In this document: in pieces, positions 1 to 11,626 of the stretch | How the letters are laid out: every line of letters starts with the position of its first letter | How positions within the stretch are numbered: the first letter of the stretch is position 1 | Source: Thecaphora thlaspeos | Taxonomy: Eukaryota; Basidiomycota; Ustilaginomycetes; Urocystidales; Glomosporiaceae | Assembly: GCA_900291925.1 (NCBI GenBank) | Contig: UWYS01000008.1 | Location: 434,001 to 498,000 of the forward strand | Direction: 5' to 3' | DNA length: 64,000 nucleotides | Program-made: the position numbers and the translations under genes | The notes under the pieces: model-generated | What the model was told of the DNA's origin: nothing | Databases searched by the model: none | What the model saw: only the letters and a program-made list of their open reading frames with translations

Positions 1-793
1 AGCTCGGCGGCAACGACGAAGAGAGCGGGGGCGTGGGCGAAGCATCGTGCGTCTCGCTGTCGACGGGGTACTCCTTCTCCTCGTCGAGCTGCTGCTGCTG
101 GCGTTTCCGCGAGTGACCAACGCTGCTGTTCTGCGCCGTCGCCGGTTGAGACGTCATGACCGCCTCATCGGTGGGGCTGTAGAGCGTCTCTGGCACAAAG
201 ACCAGCAGCATCAGCAGCACCACACCCGCCAGGATGATGGTAAAGTAGTAGATCCACTTCCACGTCGTCACCGTCAGAAAGGCCGATCCGACGATGGGCG
301 CCGAGACGGGTCCGATGATGACGAGCAACGTCCAAAAGGCGATGACCGTGCCCCTGCGTTCCGGAGTGAAGGTCTCCGAGATGACGGTGGCCGGGATCGT
401 CTGCGAGCCGGACGCGCAGAACCCGGCAAAGAATCGCGCCACAAAGAAGCTGCCGAAGCTCTGACTAAACGAGATCCAGAAGGTGCAAGCGAAGAAGAGC
501 GTCCAGGAGAAGAGCATCGTCGGACGGCGTCCCAGCGAGCCCGCCAGAGGGTTCCAGAAGAGCGGTCCCGTACCGAGCCCGAGGATCATGATGCCGATCG
601 CGTTGGCCACCTGCGCGGTCGTGCTGCCGAGCGATTCCGCCACCTCCGGGAACACCGTCAGATGGGCGGCCGCCGTGTAGTTGCCAACCCACGCGGCGAG
701 CGAGAGCGAGAGCAGCAGCAGCAGCTTCTTAATCGTCGAGAAGTTGAGCGGATGCGCCGGGTCCGGATGGTAGACGGTCGTGGTGCTCACCAT
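1..793 (-). CDS. MFS drug/proton antiporter (DHA1 type), N-terminal part, cut by window edge
   Basis: Reading leftward from the ATG at 793 gives 264 codons without a stop, so the gene continues beyond base 1. The protein has a short cytosolic N-terminus and then about six hydrophobic segments, the first half of a 12-helix major facilitator. The loop between helices 2 and 3 carries LAGSLGRRPTM, a form of the MFS motif A, and helix 4 is followed by the ARFFAGSGSQTIPATV and ERRGT motifs typical of fungal DHA1 multidrug or polyamine exporters (family knowledge). After PETLYSP comes a charged, Gln-rich stretch, probably the central cytosolic loop. The substrate cannot be told from sequence. No intron is needed in the visible part. 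The start fits because it is the first Met before the conserved block and upstream sequence is non-coding in character. Confidence 0.85.
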   Translation of the reverse strand, partial: MVSTTTVYHPDPAHPLNFSTIKKLLLLLSLSLAAWVGNYTAAAHLTVFPEVAESLGSTTAQVANAIGIMILGLGTGPLFWNPLAGSLGRRPTMLFSWTLFFACTFWISFSQSFGSFFVARFFAGFCASGSQTIPATVISETFTPERRGTVIAFWTLLVIIGPVSAPIVGSAFLTVTTWKWIYYFTIILAGVVLLMLLVFVPETLYSPTDEAVMTSQPATAQNSSVGHSRKRQQQQLDEEKEYPVDSETHDASPTPPLSSSLPPS

Positions 794-3375
794 GGTGGGT
801 GGGCCTGTGGGGGGCAGGTGGGTCGGACTTCCCGAATGCTATACGAGCGGCGAATGGACGGCTGTAATGAGGTAGGTGGGTGGGTGCGTATGCGGACGGC
901 TTCCTTGCTTGGGGGTTCAAAATGTCGAGGTAGGCAAGGACACACAGATGAAGGGGGCGCGGAAGCGGGAGCGGGAGCAGGAGCGGGGCATAGGATGGCC
1001 AGGCTTCAGAGTGCGGACGAGGACAGTTGTGGTGATGATGGTGGGAAGACAAAGAGAGGTAGAGAGGCAGAGAGGGACAGACACTCTCCCTCTACCTTAT
1101 ATGTACCTCGACGTCTCTCACAACCACCCACAACCGCCATGCATGGTTTGGTGGGGCTCCACGCCAGCGACGCAAAGACCTGCATTCTCTTGCCCACCTC
1201 GTTGCTCGTCTCGGAGATACAGAAGTGGTATACCTTAGCTACAGTACAGTACTGTAAGTACACGCGGCGCACAAAGTTTGGGCGAGGAGCGCTCCGGGCC
1301 TTGTATGGTGAGGACGGCGCCTTGGTGGCAGTGCGGTGCTGACGGCAGAGCGACAGAGGAGTATCGCCCCCACTTCGCCAAGGCGACGAGGGCATTGCCT
1401 CCGCTCGTCGATGCGTGTCTGCTTCCCTTCTGTTGGAACGTCAAGCCTACTTACATAGCTACCTCGCAGCTACTCTTGTCGACTCGCGTCACTTTTGCAT
1501 AGCAGGAAATCCAGGCTTAGTTAGTTATCCCTCTTGATCCAAAGCCGGGTTACTGCACTCGTCGGCCAACTGTCTCTCGAGCTTGTACAGTACGGTACCT
1601 GGCATCGACGACGACTTACGTACGACGAAGAAAGGCGAGTGGGGCAAACAACATGCGGGGAAGTCCTGACGAGAGTATGTATGGCAGCACAACCTCCCTC
1701 TGCCGGGGTCCGGCCACGAGGACGAGGTGGGGGAAGTCACGGTACGAAGTCTGGGACCGAGACGAGGGAGAGGTGCGGAAGCCGTCGACCGTCTTTGCTC
1801 GGCGCTGCACTGGAGCGAGTGGGCGGATGCTTTGCAGCGCACCGTTGGTCCCTCTCTGCGCTCTGCGCCGTGAGGGAAGTTTACAGGGTCATGGTCGACC
1901 GTCATTTCCGGTGTTCTCATTGGCTCCTCAAACGTGTCGATATGTACGTCGCCTCTGCGATGTAAGCAGGGGCAGGCTGCTTCGGTCTGCGTGGTCGTAA
2001 GTCCCGCAGCCACGCTTGAGCTCGCCGTCGGGATGATCCTCTGTTCGGCGCACGACTGCGGAGTCACATGGACAGGACAAGAGAGGCGGAGAGGGAAAGA
2101 CGCTGTCGCCGCCGGCAAGGTCGAGGGGCGTGCCAGCCTCTTTGTCGCTGCCGCGGCCGTACACTACCCGCCGTCCAAGACTTGCATGGGTCGAGCGACG
2201 GGGATCAAGGCAGAGAGTGTGCCCGCCGCGCAAAGAATGGTACTTACTTAAAAGTAGATATCGAAGCCAAGCTTGCAGCCCACCAGACATGCTGAGCGAC
2301 CAACGACAGGCTTTAGGACCTCTGCGGACGAGATCCCGCAAACTCTCCGCGGGTCGGAGGGAATCGATGGACCACGAAAAGCGTCTGTCTTGTCTGGCAG
2401 GATTTGCTGCCTCTGCTGCCCCTTGTCTCGCTGGAAGCCTTGGAAACAGCGGGCAGATGCGTCTCGCTCTGTTCATGGTCCGCTTCGTCGCCTATCATGC
2501 TTCCCACGCGGTCGATACTGTAACTAGGTAAGTACTTACTCCAGTGCCACAAGCGAAGCGCATTCGCTCGTCCGTGTCTTCCGAACGAAGGGACGAGTCA
2601 TCTCGCCCGACTCATGGCCGTCGTACTCAACTCTTATGTACAGTACTGCCATCGCCGGATCGACCTAGAAGGAGGGTTGCGGTCCCGATTGGCGACCATG
2701 GCCGGGACCTGTCCAGTATGGCATGCCGTAGCAGCTTGGCGTGCGAGCGAGTAGCGCCAACCCACCGTCCTTGACCACTCAGCACTGTATGTAACATGTC
2801 GTCCGGACAATGTGCTGTACTTGGAGATACAATAGATGGCTTCGGGCGTCGAATGCTCACTGGGCCCGCGCAGCGTCCTAGCGACCGCCGGCAAGACCGT
2901 CACTGCCCCCCACTGGGCCGACGTCGCGTCTGGTGCAACGGCCAGAGGGAGATATACGACGTCGCTATCAGTACGAACCCCCCCATCGTCAGGCATCCTG
3001 AGCAGCAGCTGCGATCGAACCTCACCTTCCTCTTCGCACTCGCCTCACTACAGCTCGACACGATCAGAAGGATGTACACCAAATGACCAACCTTCGAGCT
3101 CTTCCTCTACTTGGAAGGATCAGACCTGTCGTCAACTCCTGGACGCAGCTTCTCCCTCAGCAAAAGGAAGGTACGCTCCACTGCGCGCTGAAATGAGCTT
3201 GACTCCTACTTTGACAGTCTCCTGCGCCCCAAGATATCGATTGCAGTCTAGGGTCTAGGAGGAAGAATGACAAGACGACCCCGAGCAACGAGCCGGCGCA
3301 CCATGCGTCAAGATGCGAACGGGTATATGTTGTCAGATTGCAGACGATAAGGTGACACCGCAACGCAGCCAACCT
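794..3375. other. Gene-free intergenic region
   Basis: About 2.6 kb with only short overlapping open frames on both strands and no recognisable domain or convincing splice structure. It contains the promoter side of the MFS gene on the left and the 3' flank of the luciferase-domain gene on the right. Several copies of the palindrome-like word GTACAGTAC or close variants occur, for example at 1240-1260, about 1586, 2637 and 2815. An unannotated non-coding RNA cannot be excluded. Confidence 0.6.
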
Positions 3376-4476
3376 TCAGACCGTCTGCAAGCCCGTAGCG
3401 AACGCGACAGAAGCCGTGACGATGCGCTTGATTGTCTGGACCTCCGTCTCGTTCCTCGGCGCATAGACGAGGGTATACGTCGGCGGCAGACCTATCTTGC
3501 TACCACCGAGTTGCGCGCGCTCTGCTTCTTCGTTCGCACCTTGACTCGCAGCCCACGTCGAAGCGGACCACCACCACCTTCCACCTCCCCGCCACCTGGC
3601 CATCCAAGCCGGCCACCCAACCCAGAAGCCGCTGTAGGCAGGCCACCCCGCCAGCCCGTGTAGCTCTCCCCATCCCTTGATTATCACCTCGTTGGAATCG
3701 TCCGGATGTAAAACTAGATGTAGACTTCCGTCCTGCTTCCTCGCCATCGCATCGGTGAGCGGAGAGTGGACATGGCAGAGCTCGCCGCGTGGTAGCGAAG
3801 AGAGAAAGAGACGCGAGAGCGGTGAGGGGAATGCGGCGGAACGCGTAGAGCGAGATGGTTTGGTGGATTGCGTGACGAGTGTGTGTGTTAGGGAGAAGAG
3901 GGCGAGGGAGGAGGGCTCGAGGCGTGACGAGGAGGCGAGGAGGTGCGAGGGATGCGAGGTGGCGAGGTCCATGAGGAAGGCTTTGAGCGCCTGTTACAAC
4001 GTCAGGACCAGAAGGAGGCAAAGGTCAGCACATGCCGTTATGGTCCTGTGTCTTTTGCAAAGGAGGGAGGAGAAGCGTGCCTCGTCGTTGCCGTTCTCGT
4101 CCAGCTGATCCACCTGTCGATGCGGCGCCAACCCTTCGGTTCTAGGCCTCTTGCCCTCTCTCTGCTTGAATGCGCTTCCCTTCAGATACCCGCATACAGC
4201 CGCCCTGTTGGAAGGTAAATAGGTTCCATTCGTCCTCCAGAAGCTGTTGAGCGATATAGGCGCGAGTAGGAGGTCGTGTATGAGCCATCCGAAGAAGTTG
4301 TGCGGTAGAGGACCGCCTCCTCCCAAGGAGAGGTAGAGACGGTAGCGACAGGATGCCCGTGTGAAGAGATTGGAGAGCAGAAAGGCGGAGAGGCTGGAGA
4401 AGAGAATGGGCGATGCGCTGTACGCCCTTCGAAGGAGAGAGAGGGTGTGGAGGGGGAAGGGATGGGAGGAGGGCAT
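3376..4476 (-). CDS. Luciferase-like domain protein (DUF5519 type), two exons
   Basis: Two minus-strand segments make one protein. Exon 1 runs from the ATG at 4476 to about 4032 and contains a hydrophobic N-terminal segment, then YLSLGGGGPLPHNFFGWL and APHRQVDQL. Exon 2 runs from about 3980 to the stop at 3376 and contains HVHS, DGSLHLVLHP, IIKGWGELHGLAG and YTLVYAPRNETEV. The order HVH - DGS - GWGE.H - VYAPR is the signature I know from the fungal family called luciferase-like (DUF5519). The name comes from the domain; no light-emitting activity is implied and the function is unknown. The proposed intron, 4031-3981, is the only nearby GT-AG pair that keeps frame, but its donor (GTGCTG) is weak, so the junction is approximate. 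Predicted length about 349 aa. The hydrophobic start suggests membrane attachment. Confidence 0.7.
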
Positions 4477-4688
4477 GGCGGTGGTGGTGGTGGTGGTGGG
4501 CTTGGTCGAGCTGAGGGGAAGGACAAAGTGGCCGGCCAGGCGATACGCCGTAAGAGATGTGTGGAGGCGCTCGGCTCCGCGGATTGTCAGCCGGGGAGGG
4601 GCCCAGCCGGCGAGCGAGGCAGGCTCGTGTAAGTCAAAGTCTGCCTGCTTTCCGCAACACCACCCTCCGCCTCACCACACCCTCCACG
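4477..4688. promoter_or_regulatory. Short divergent promoter
   Basis: Only 212 bp separate the start of the luciferase-domain gene (minus strand) from the start of the CX9C protein gene (plus strand), so both promoters must lie here or overlap the genes. It includes a GTG repeat at about 4480-4499 and a pyrimidine/CA-rich run just before the plus-strand ATG. Confidence 0.5.
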
Positions 4689-5096
4689 ATGCGTCCATCA
4701 CTCACCACGTTCAAGCAGCGCGACCTCCAGCCTGTCCAGACTCTCGCCAAGGCCGCTGGCCAGTGTGCCGCCCCCGTACGTCCCGCTCCGCCCCTTTCCG
4801 CCCTCGCTGTCGACCAAGCGCTGACCGAACCTTTTCCTCTCTGCATTGTTCTCGTCGATCCTTCCCGACAGGCAAAGGCCTATGGCGCCTGCGTTGCGGC
4901 CAACTACGAGAACGTCGAAAGGAACATGTGCCAGGCCGAGTTTGCTGCCTTCAAGGCTTGTGTTCAGGAAAAGGTGACGCCCATCCTTCCCCCTTCCCCC
5001 TTCCTCCTGCACCTTCGCCGGCAGGTCATGGCTGACACGGGACGTCTCACTATCTCCTCCCATGCTTTCGTGCTGCAGCTCAAGCGGAAGTGGTAA
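4689..5096 (+). CDS. Small twin-CX9C mitochondrial protein (NDUFAF8-like)
   Basis: Three exons, 4689-4775, 4872-4973 and 5079-5096, give a 68-residue protein. Introns are GTACGT...ACAG and GTGACG...GCAG, both phase 0. The spliced protein has two CX9C motifs: Cys26 to Cys36 spans intron 1, and Cys49 to Cys59 is CQAEFAAFKAC. Twin CX9C proteins fold as a helical hairpin with two disulfides and are trapped in the mitochondrial intermembrane space by the Mia40 relay (family knowledge). The size and the second motif resemble human NDUFAF8, a complex I assembly factor; that equivalence is inference. A basic tail, LKRKW, ends the protein. The unspliced frame also reads through, but only the spliced form gives correct Cys spacing. 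Confidence 0.85.
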   Translation: MRPSLTTFKQRDLQPVQTLAKAAGQCAAPVRPAPPLSALAVDQALTEPFPLCIVLVDPSRQAKAYGACVAANYENVERNMCQAEFAAFKACVQEKVTPILPPSPFLLHLRRQVMADTGRLTISSHAFVLQLKRKW

Positions 5097-5165
5097 CGTC
5101 GTGCCTATATGGAACGCGCACGTATGGGAAGCAGCCTGTCGCTCCGGGCGTCGCAGACGGTCCAC

Positions 5166-8100
5166 CTACTCGTTGGTCGCCAACTTCTCCTTTACGTTCG
5201 CACGCGGCGACCCCTCCGACTTGCGCGCTACGACGACGTCGCACCTCACCAGACCCTCCTCGCCACCTCGGGCCCACCTCTCCACCACGCCGCCAAAACT
5301 CCTGAGCGCCGTGAGCATCCCCATCCCGCCGCCGCGCCACGCGCCTTCCTCCTCCTTGCCAAGGCCTTGCAGGAACCGCGCAAACGGCGGAAAGACCTCG
5401 TCCGAGATGTCGTGTATCGAGGCTGTCGAGGCTGCAAAGCCGGCCTGCATTAGTTCCGCGGCGTACCGGTCCGGCGACCATAGCGCCAAAGGCGAGACGC
5501 CCAGAAGCTTGCACGTCATTGCGTGGCGGAGCTTTGCCAGTGGCGTGGGAGGGTGGGCCGGATCGGCCAGCGTTTCGCTTGCCGTGTAGCTCCACGCTCG
5601 GGCCTCTTTGGACTCTGAGCCAGAACGTCCGACAGGCGGCCAGGCAGAGAGCAGGTCGACCAGCGCAAGTGTGCCGCCCGGTGCGAGACGCCTGTGCGCC
5701 AGCCGTAAAAAGTCTGACCGGCTCTTGAAGTGGAAGGCGCAGTCTAGAGCCAGGATGTAGTCGTACTTTGACTCCTGCTTCGCGTCGGCCCCTTCTTCTG
5801 TAGCCTCTTCGCTCGTCTCGACCAGCCACTCTGTAATGTCACCGCACCATATCCGATGATGCCGGCCTTTCTCCCGATCCAGCATCGCCTCAAGACGTCG
5901 TCTGGCCCGCGCGACATCCCGCTCGATGTAGGTGACAGCGTGGAGGGTGCGCGGACTGTACGTCCGCTCGAGCAGTAGGACGGATTCGCCAGTCCCACAG
6001 CCTACATCGAGAATGCGGCTGCCCCGCGTGACACCCGCAGCGGTGTAGAGCAGCTCGGCCAGCTGCTGCGCGGCCGTCGAGAAGTCGGTCGTGTTCCGCC
6101 AGAAGCCCATGTTCATCCACTCGGTCGTCGGTCGGCGCGTGTTGAGCGCCATCGCAGATAGATTCGAGTAGGGGTCTTCGCCGCGTCGCGACAGGACGAT
6201 GGCGATGAGGGCCAGTGATGTAGCGATAGAGAGAAGCCACGGGCTGTGGCCGTACCACATTGCCTGCAGCTGAGCGACAAGGTCCTCGGCCATCTCCCTC
6301 GCCAGTCGTCCTTTGGAGTCCGATGTGTGGGCGGGCCGCGGGACGGCCGGAGCGAGGCGCGAGCCTTTGTCCTTAGCCCGGTCGTAGGCGAGTTTGCCGT
6401 CGATCAGGGTCGCTTCGACATGGGCGGCCCGTAGAGCTGCGATCGAGACGGTTTCCTCGTCGAGGATGTCGCGGTCGAGTACTGTAAAGTCGGCGCGCTT
6501 GCCGACTTCGAGGGTGCTGGCGCGCTCCTCTTCGAATTGGGCATAAGAGGTGTCGAGTGTGAAGCCGCGGAGCGCCTCGCGCCGGGTCACTCGCTCATTC
6601 GGATACCAGCCATCGCGGCCGCTGGGCGAGTTGCCGTCCGGGTCAAGGCGGCTGATGGCCGAGTACATGCCGTGCAGCGGGTCGGGAAGCTCGACGGGGA
6701 AGTCAGAGCCTAGCGCCAGCCTCGCGTTGCTGTCCAGTAGCGTCTTCCAGACGTAAGCTCCGTGGGCCCGCTCTGGCCCGATACGGGACTCGACGTAGCC
6801 CATGTCGGACGTGCAGTGGGTCGGTTGCACAGAGGCGATCACGCCAAGCTCACCGAATCGCGCTGCGTCCGACAGCCGCATGATCTGGGCGTGCTCGACC
6901 CGCGGCCTCGGATCGGACGACGGCGGCAGCGCGCCGGACCGGAGGATCGACTCGTAGGCGTCGAGCACCAGCGTGTTCGCCTTGTCGCCGATGGCGTGCG
7001 TGCCCACCTGCCAGCCGCGCCCCATCCAATAGCGGATCAGCGGTTCGATCTCTTCCTCGCGGATCAGCAGGAGGCCGCACTCGCCCGCCTTGTCCGAGTA
7101 GTCGTCCCATATCGCGGAGCCCCACGAGCCGAGCGCGCCGTCGGCAAAGAGCATGACCGAGCGCAGCGTGAAGCGCGACGTTGCAGTGGGCAGAATCTTA
7201 TCCACGCGATCGGCACATCTTCGCTGGTCGGGCGGGCAGGCGAGGAACGAGTAGATTCGCAGAGGCAGCGCGCCCTCCTCGTCCATCCTATCGTCGAGAG
7301 CCGGGCGGAGGCGGTCAGGTTGGGAGCAAGCGCTGTGACGACTCTTCAACGCACTCAGGCGACGGCCGCCGCTGGAAGACTCACCTCTTGTAAAAGTTGA
7401 CCGACTCGAGGTCGGTGGCTGCGTCTACGACGGCCGTGATGCCACTCCTGAGCAGACCCTCGGCGGCCACCTCAAGGTACTTCTTACGCTGCTCGAACGT
7501 CCATGCCGGGATGACCTGGTTGGCCAGGTTCATGGCGTTGTCTATCAGGATGCCGGTGGGCCTGCCTCGAGCGTCGCGGAGCACCAGGCAGCCATCAATG
7601 CTGTGATCGTCTGCCGGCGTCTGCGGGAAGCCTTGAGCCCGGTCCTCTACCAGCTTGAGCGCGACCTCAGAGAGCCACAGGGCATGGACGTCGACACGCT
7701 TGAGCGAGATGGCGAACCTCCTGAGCAGCATGGAGCTTGATAGATCGGCGGCGGTGGGGAAGACGGGCTCGTCCCACTTTGTCTGGTCCCAGCCCAGACC
7801 CTCGATCCAGCGGACATCGTCGTCGCCATTGCCATTTTCGGCGCTCAGGGAGTACCCTAGCAGCTCGGGCGAGGCGCGGACGAAGTCTTCGATCCGCTTG
7901 ACAACCTCCTCTTTGGACTTTGACCCGACCAAGTCCACCGCGGTTCTAGACTGGCCGTACATCATGATGTGGCCATGGGCGTCTTGGAAGCCCGGGAACA
8001 ACGTCTGTCCGTGCCTGAGTCGGCGGACGTCGCAGCTGCCCGTATCCAACTTGGAGAGTGAGAACCGTCGCTGACGCTGCAGTCTCTCGCTCTTGTTGGT

Positions 8101-8640
8101 TCGGGGCAGGCCCTTGCGTCGATGGGAAGGTGGCTGCGCTGGCTGTTGTGGCGGGCCACCGCAGGCGGCCTGTAGCACCTGGTCCTCTGACCCGACGGCG
8201 GCGATTATGCCGTCCGAAACCGCCAGGCACGACACATAGCCCGCCTTGCCCAACGAGTCTTGGCCGGTGAAGATTCTGGCACTCGTATCGCCGTCGGGGC
8301 GCCTGGCCATGAGGAAGCTTCGCTGCTCATCGGGCGAACAGATGACGTACTTGGACGGTAAAGCATCCCATTGGGAGCGTGTCTCTTTGGAGCAAGCCAC
8401 CGCGGAAGAGGAGGATGGGGACGGGAACGGCAGCGTCAGACGGCGACGCGTTGCTCCAAGCAGTGTGACGATGAGGGCCAGGCAGAGGAACCATTTGACC
8501 TTGACCTTGCCCTGGGTGCGCGCCCGATGGCCGACGGTGATGCTGTAGGTAGAGGCGGGCCGATGTGCTGCTGCCGCAACGCTCTCCGCATTCATCGTCT
8601 CGACATCGTCCGCGGCGATATCGCCCTGAGACTGCGACAT
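5166..8640 (-). CDS. YtcJ-type amidohydrolase fused to SAM-dependent methyltransferase, membrane-anchored
   Basis: Exon 1 is 8640-7385 and exon 2 is 7332-5166, joined by a 52-nt intron (GTGAGT...CACAG, phase 2), giving 1140 aa. Residues about 50-62 form a first membrane segment (WFLCLALIVTLLG). Residues about 70-750 are an amidohydrolase family 3 domain: PGF.DAHGH metal-binding motif near 218, THAIGDKA, RVEHAQIM and the LGSDFPVE Asp. A second hydrophobic segment (WLLSIATSLALIAIVL) lies near 785. Residues about 830-1140 are a class I methyltransferase: ILDVGCGTG near 858, DYILALDCAFHF and LAPGGTLALVDLL. There is no stop codon or clear splice signal between the two enzymes. The methyltransferase part resembles fungal proteins that begin at a Met just before their own membrane segment, so a second internal start (near residue 767) is possible. 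Substrates unknown. Confidence 0.8.
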
Positions 8641-10329
8641 GGCTTGGCTTGGGCGAGGTCGGTGGCGCCGGCGGTGTCAAATGAGGACGGGACGGATTCG
8701 ACGCAGAGATGGAAGGTGTTGCGGGAGCACAGTCCCGGCGACAAAGCGAGACGTTGACTATCTCCAGCGGCGAAGAGAATATACACTGAGAGGGAATGCA
8801 GGGCTGGCTCTGCTGGATGAGTAGGAAGAAGAAGCTAGACAGCCAAAGGCGAGAAGAAATAGCAAGGCGATGTCGACTAGCTCGCGCCTCGACCGCGTGG
8901 AAGTGGCCCGACCGTCGGCGTGGGTCCGGCCGCGCCAGCAGCCGCCACGCGACAAATTCACGCCGTCGATGGCGACGAGAACAAGGCAAGCGTCGATGCA
9001 GCAGAAAGGTCAACGTCAACGATTGCGGCGTCATCAGAAGCATGCGCGTCCACGGCAAATCCGAAAGGGAGTGCGGTGCCGGGGGTCAAGCTCTAGCGCT
9101 CGAGACCAACACCCTCTCGCCCCTCGATCCGATCGGGCGCAGGCTGGCCAGATGCTAGTCAAGGTCAGCAGGCAGGCCGAGTTGGCCTGCCTGCCTCCCC
9201 TTGCAAGGTGACGAGCGCCCGCTGCGACCTGCCTATCTGCCCGTCCGCTCATCCTGCCCCGAATTGTGGTGGATGTATGCATGGCTGGACGCGACCAGAT
9301 GGGACAAGGGACAGATCCGACGCAGTCCGACACAAAATAGGGGCCGAGACGGTGTGGGTCTTTCCTCGCAGCGCCAACGGCGGCTACGGCGGCGCGACAA
9401 CGACATCGAGCCAGAGAGTGCCTTTGCCTGGCTGCCCGAAAGATGCCGTAATCAAGCCGGAACGACGACGCGTCTTCCACATTGGCGTGGCCGTGGCCGT
9501 GGCCGTGGCTGTGGTCGTGGTGGTCGTCGAGCTTGAGAGAGTGGCCTGTGGCCTGGCGGGCTGGCGGGCTGGCATTCTGCACAGGGCACTGTGCTGGGCT
9601 CGGCAGCGGCCCGGACCCACCCCCGCCTGCGTGCCGTTCTCTCTCGCTTTGGATTTTCGAGCGACGGGATAGGTCCCCGCTAGCTTCCTCGGCTACCACG
9701 GCCACCATCACACCAACCTCTGATCACATCCATCACGCTCGCGAACCAGAGCCAGCCAACCTACAGTCTACTTTGAAGCGGCACAGCTACGCCCAGAGCT
9801 CAGACCGGACGCCCGCGAGTCAGACACACGCACGCTCCCCCTCTTTGCCGCTTGTGCGCTCGCCACGCAAACGACCCGACCTCGATCTAGGCCCCTTCGG
9901 AACCAAGCCGATCCCCTCGATCAGCAGCACCATCTTGTTGTTTCGCTTTCGCCGTCGCCGTATCGCTCGACGCTGGTCCCACTCCACTCTCTTCGCCTTA
10001 GCCAATCTCGAGGACAGCAGCAACAACAGCCCTCGACGGATCAGCTCCAGCCGACCTTCGAAGCGACCCAGCCAGACCGGATTCGTACCGAAGCGGCCCA
10101 TCCAGTGTCTTGGCATATTCCCTAATACCGCTCACACCCTATCGGTAGACCCGACGCCCGGCACCAGCAGCCTTAGCCCCGGCAGACGATAGCGAAGAGC
10201 GCCTCGTCCTCGTGCTGCCCTCCTGCGCCTGCTCTGTAGTATCCCTAGACGCCCCCAGCCCGCGCCAGCAAGCATCTGTACGGACATCAGTGCTTCCAGC
10301 TAATCGCCCCTACACCATATCCCACCATC
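8641..10329. other. Divergent intergenic region between the fusion gene and RHO2
   Basis: No supported gene in 1.7 kb. Open frames here are GC-driven and lack domains. A GTGGCC/GTCGTG-type imperfect tandem repeat lies at about 9486-9531. The last 500 bp before RHO2 are rich in CT and CGA words, typical of long 5' leaders in this window. Confidence 0.55.
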
Positions 10330-11626
10330 ATGGCACCAGCACCGGTAGGTCCCTTGCCTGGGTCGTCTAGTGACGCACGTCCCGCGGACCAGGCTGATCG
10401 AGACCTTGGCTCTGTTTCTTCTTGATCCCATCGCTCCGCTCGCAGATTCGAAGAAAGCTCGTCATTGTAGGAGACGGTGCTTGTGGAAAGACGAGTCTTC
10501 TCTGTGTCTTCGCCATCGGCGAGTTCCCCCAGGAATACGTGAGTGTCACGCTTCGCTAGCTGGCCAAGGCACCGCGCTGCTCGATCAGAGGGACTCACCT
10601 TGCCACGAACCTCTCGCTCGACTTTTTACGCATCGCAAACGGCATTTGTCTGCATCACAGGAGCCCAGTAAGTGCGGCATGCGCTTCGCTGAGCAAGAAG
10701 GAAAGACCACACGTACTGACTATCGCCCTCGTCCTCACCCTCTTTCCCCTGCCCGCAGCCATCTTTGAGAACTACGTTGCGGAGATCCGACTCGATGGCA
10801 AGCCGGTTCAACTCGCACTCTGGGACACCGCGTGAGTGCTACTAGCAATGCCGGAGCCGGGTTCGGGTCCGCGTGCAAACGCAACGGGACTGAACGGATC
10901 TCATCTCCTTTCTCACTTGCGCCTCTCGCACCACAGCGGTCAGGAGGAGTACGAGGTGAGTAGCAGATCGAGGCCACCGGCGACAAGGGCTGCAGAGATA
11001 AAGTTTCATCGACGACGCTGACCACTGGGACCTCGTTCCACACGCCCATCCTATACTCTGCGATACACACAGCGTCTGAGACCACTCTCTTATTCGCAGG
11101 CCCACGTCATCTTGATCGCCTTTTCCATCGATACGCCAGACTCGCTGGAGAATGTCACGGTCAAGGTGAGCTAACGAAGAAGCCCTACCTTTCTTGCGGA
11201 ATGGCCTATCTGACCGACCTCTGTCGCTCCCCGCATTTTCGGTGTCCTGGTGCGAATCCCTCCGATCAATCAAAACAGTGGATGGAAGAGGTCCGGCAAA
11301 TATGCGGACCCTCTGTGCCCGTCCTGCTCGTCGGCTGCAAGCGCGACCTGCGAGAAGAGGCGGTTGCCAAGGGCAAGCCGGTCGCCGGCCACTTTGTTGA
11401 AAAGGTCCAGGGCAAGGAGGTCGGCGCCCAGATCGGCGCCCGCTCCTATCACGAGTGCTCGGCGCTCAAGAACGAGGGCGTCGACAATGTGTTCGAGGCG
11501 GCGACGAGGGCGGCGATGCTCGTCCGAGCCCCGGGCGGTGGAGGCGGTACCGCCGGCAGCAAGCTGAAGGAAAAGGCGGGCGGCGGCTCCAACGAGGCGG
11601 GCAAGTGCAAGTGCGTGGTGCTCTGA
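10330..11626 (+). CDS. RHO2: Rho-family GTPase, RHO2 type
   Basis: Seven exons: 10330-10344, 10446-10538, 10661-10667, 10759-10831, 10937-10955, 11073-11165 and 11279-11626, 215 aa. All junctions are GT-AG and keep frame. The G1 loop is GDGACGKTS, switch I is EYEPTIFENYV, G3 is [18 protein letters not shown] (assembled across two introns) and the guanine motif is VGCKRDL in place of TKxD, followed by ECSAL. A polybasic/Cys tail ends in the CaaX box CVVL, whose final Leu favours geranylgeranylation. [11 protein letters not shown] and [13 protein letters not shown] match fungal Rho2 better than Rho1 or Cdc42 (from memory of the families). Rho2 acts at the plasma membrane in cell-wall and polarity signalling. 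The 7-nt exon 3 is notably small. Confidence 0.88.

Noticed and set aside
1928..2476. 182-aa minus-strand frame and overlapping plus-strand frames
   Set aside because: Overlapping frames of similar length on both strands, no splice continuity, domain or plausible start context.
6250..6450. An intron separating amidohydrolase and methyltransferase genes
   Set aside because: No GTRAGT donor paired with a YAG acceptor that would end one gene or start the other; the continuous frame is the simplest reading, though transcripts should be checked.
9482..10192. 236-aa plus-strand frame upstream of RHO2
   Set aside because: Begins in a GTGGCC-type repeat and is Ser/Arg/Pro-rich leader sequence; more likely the RHO2 5' leader.
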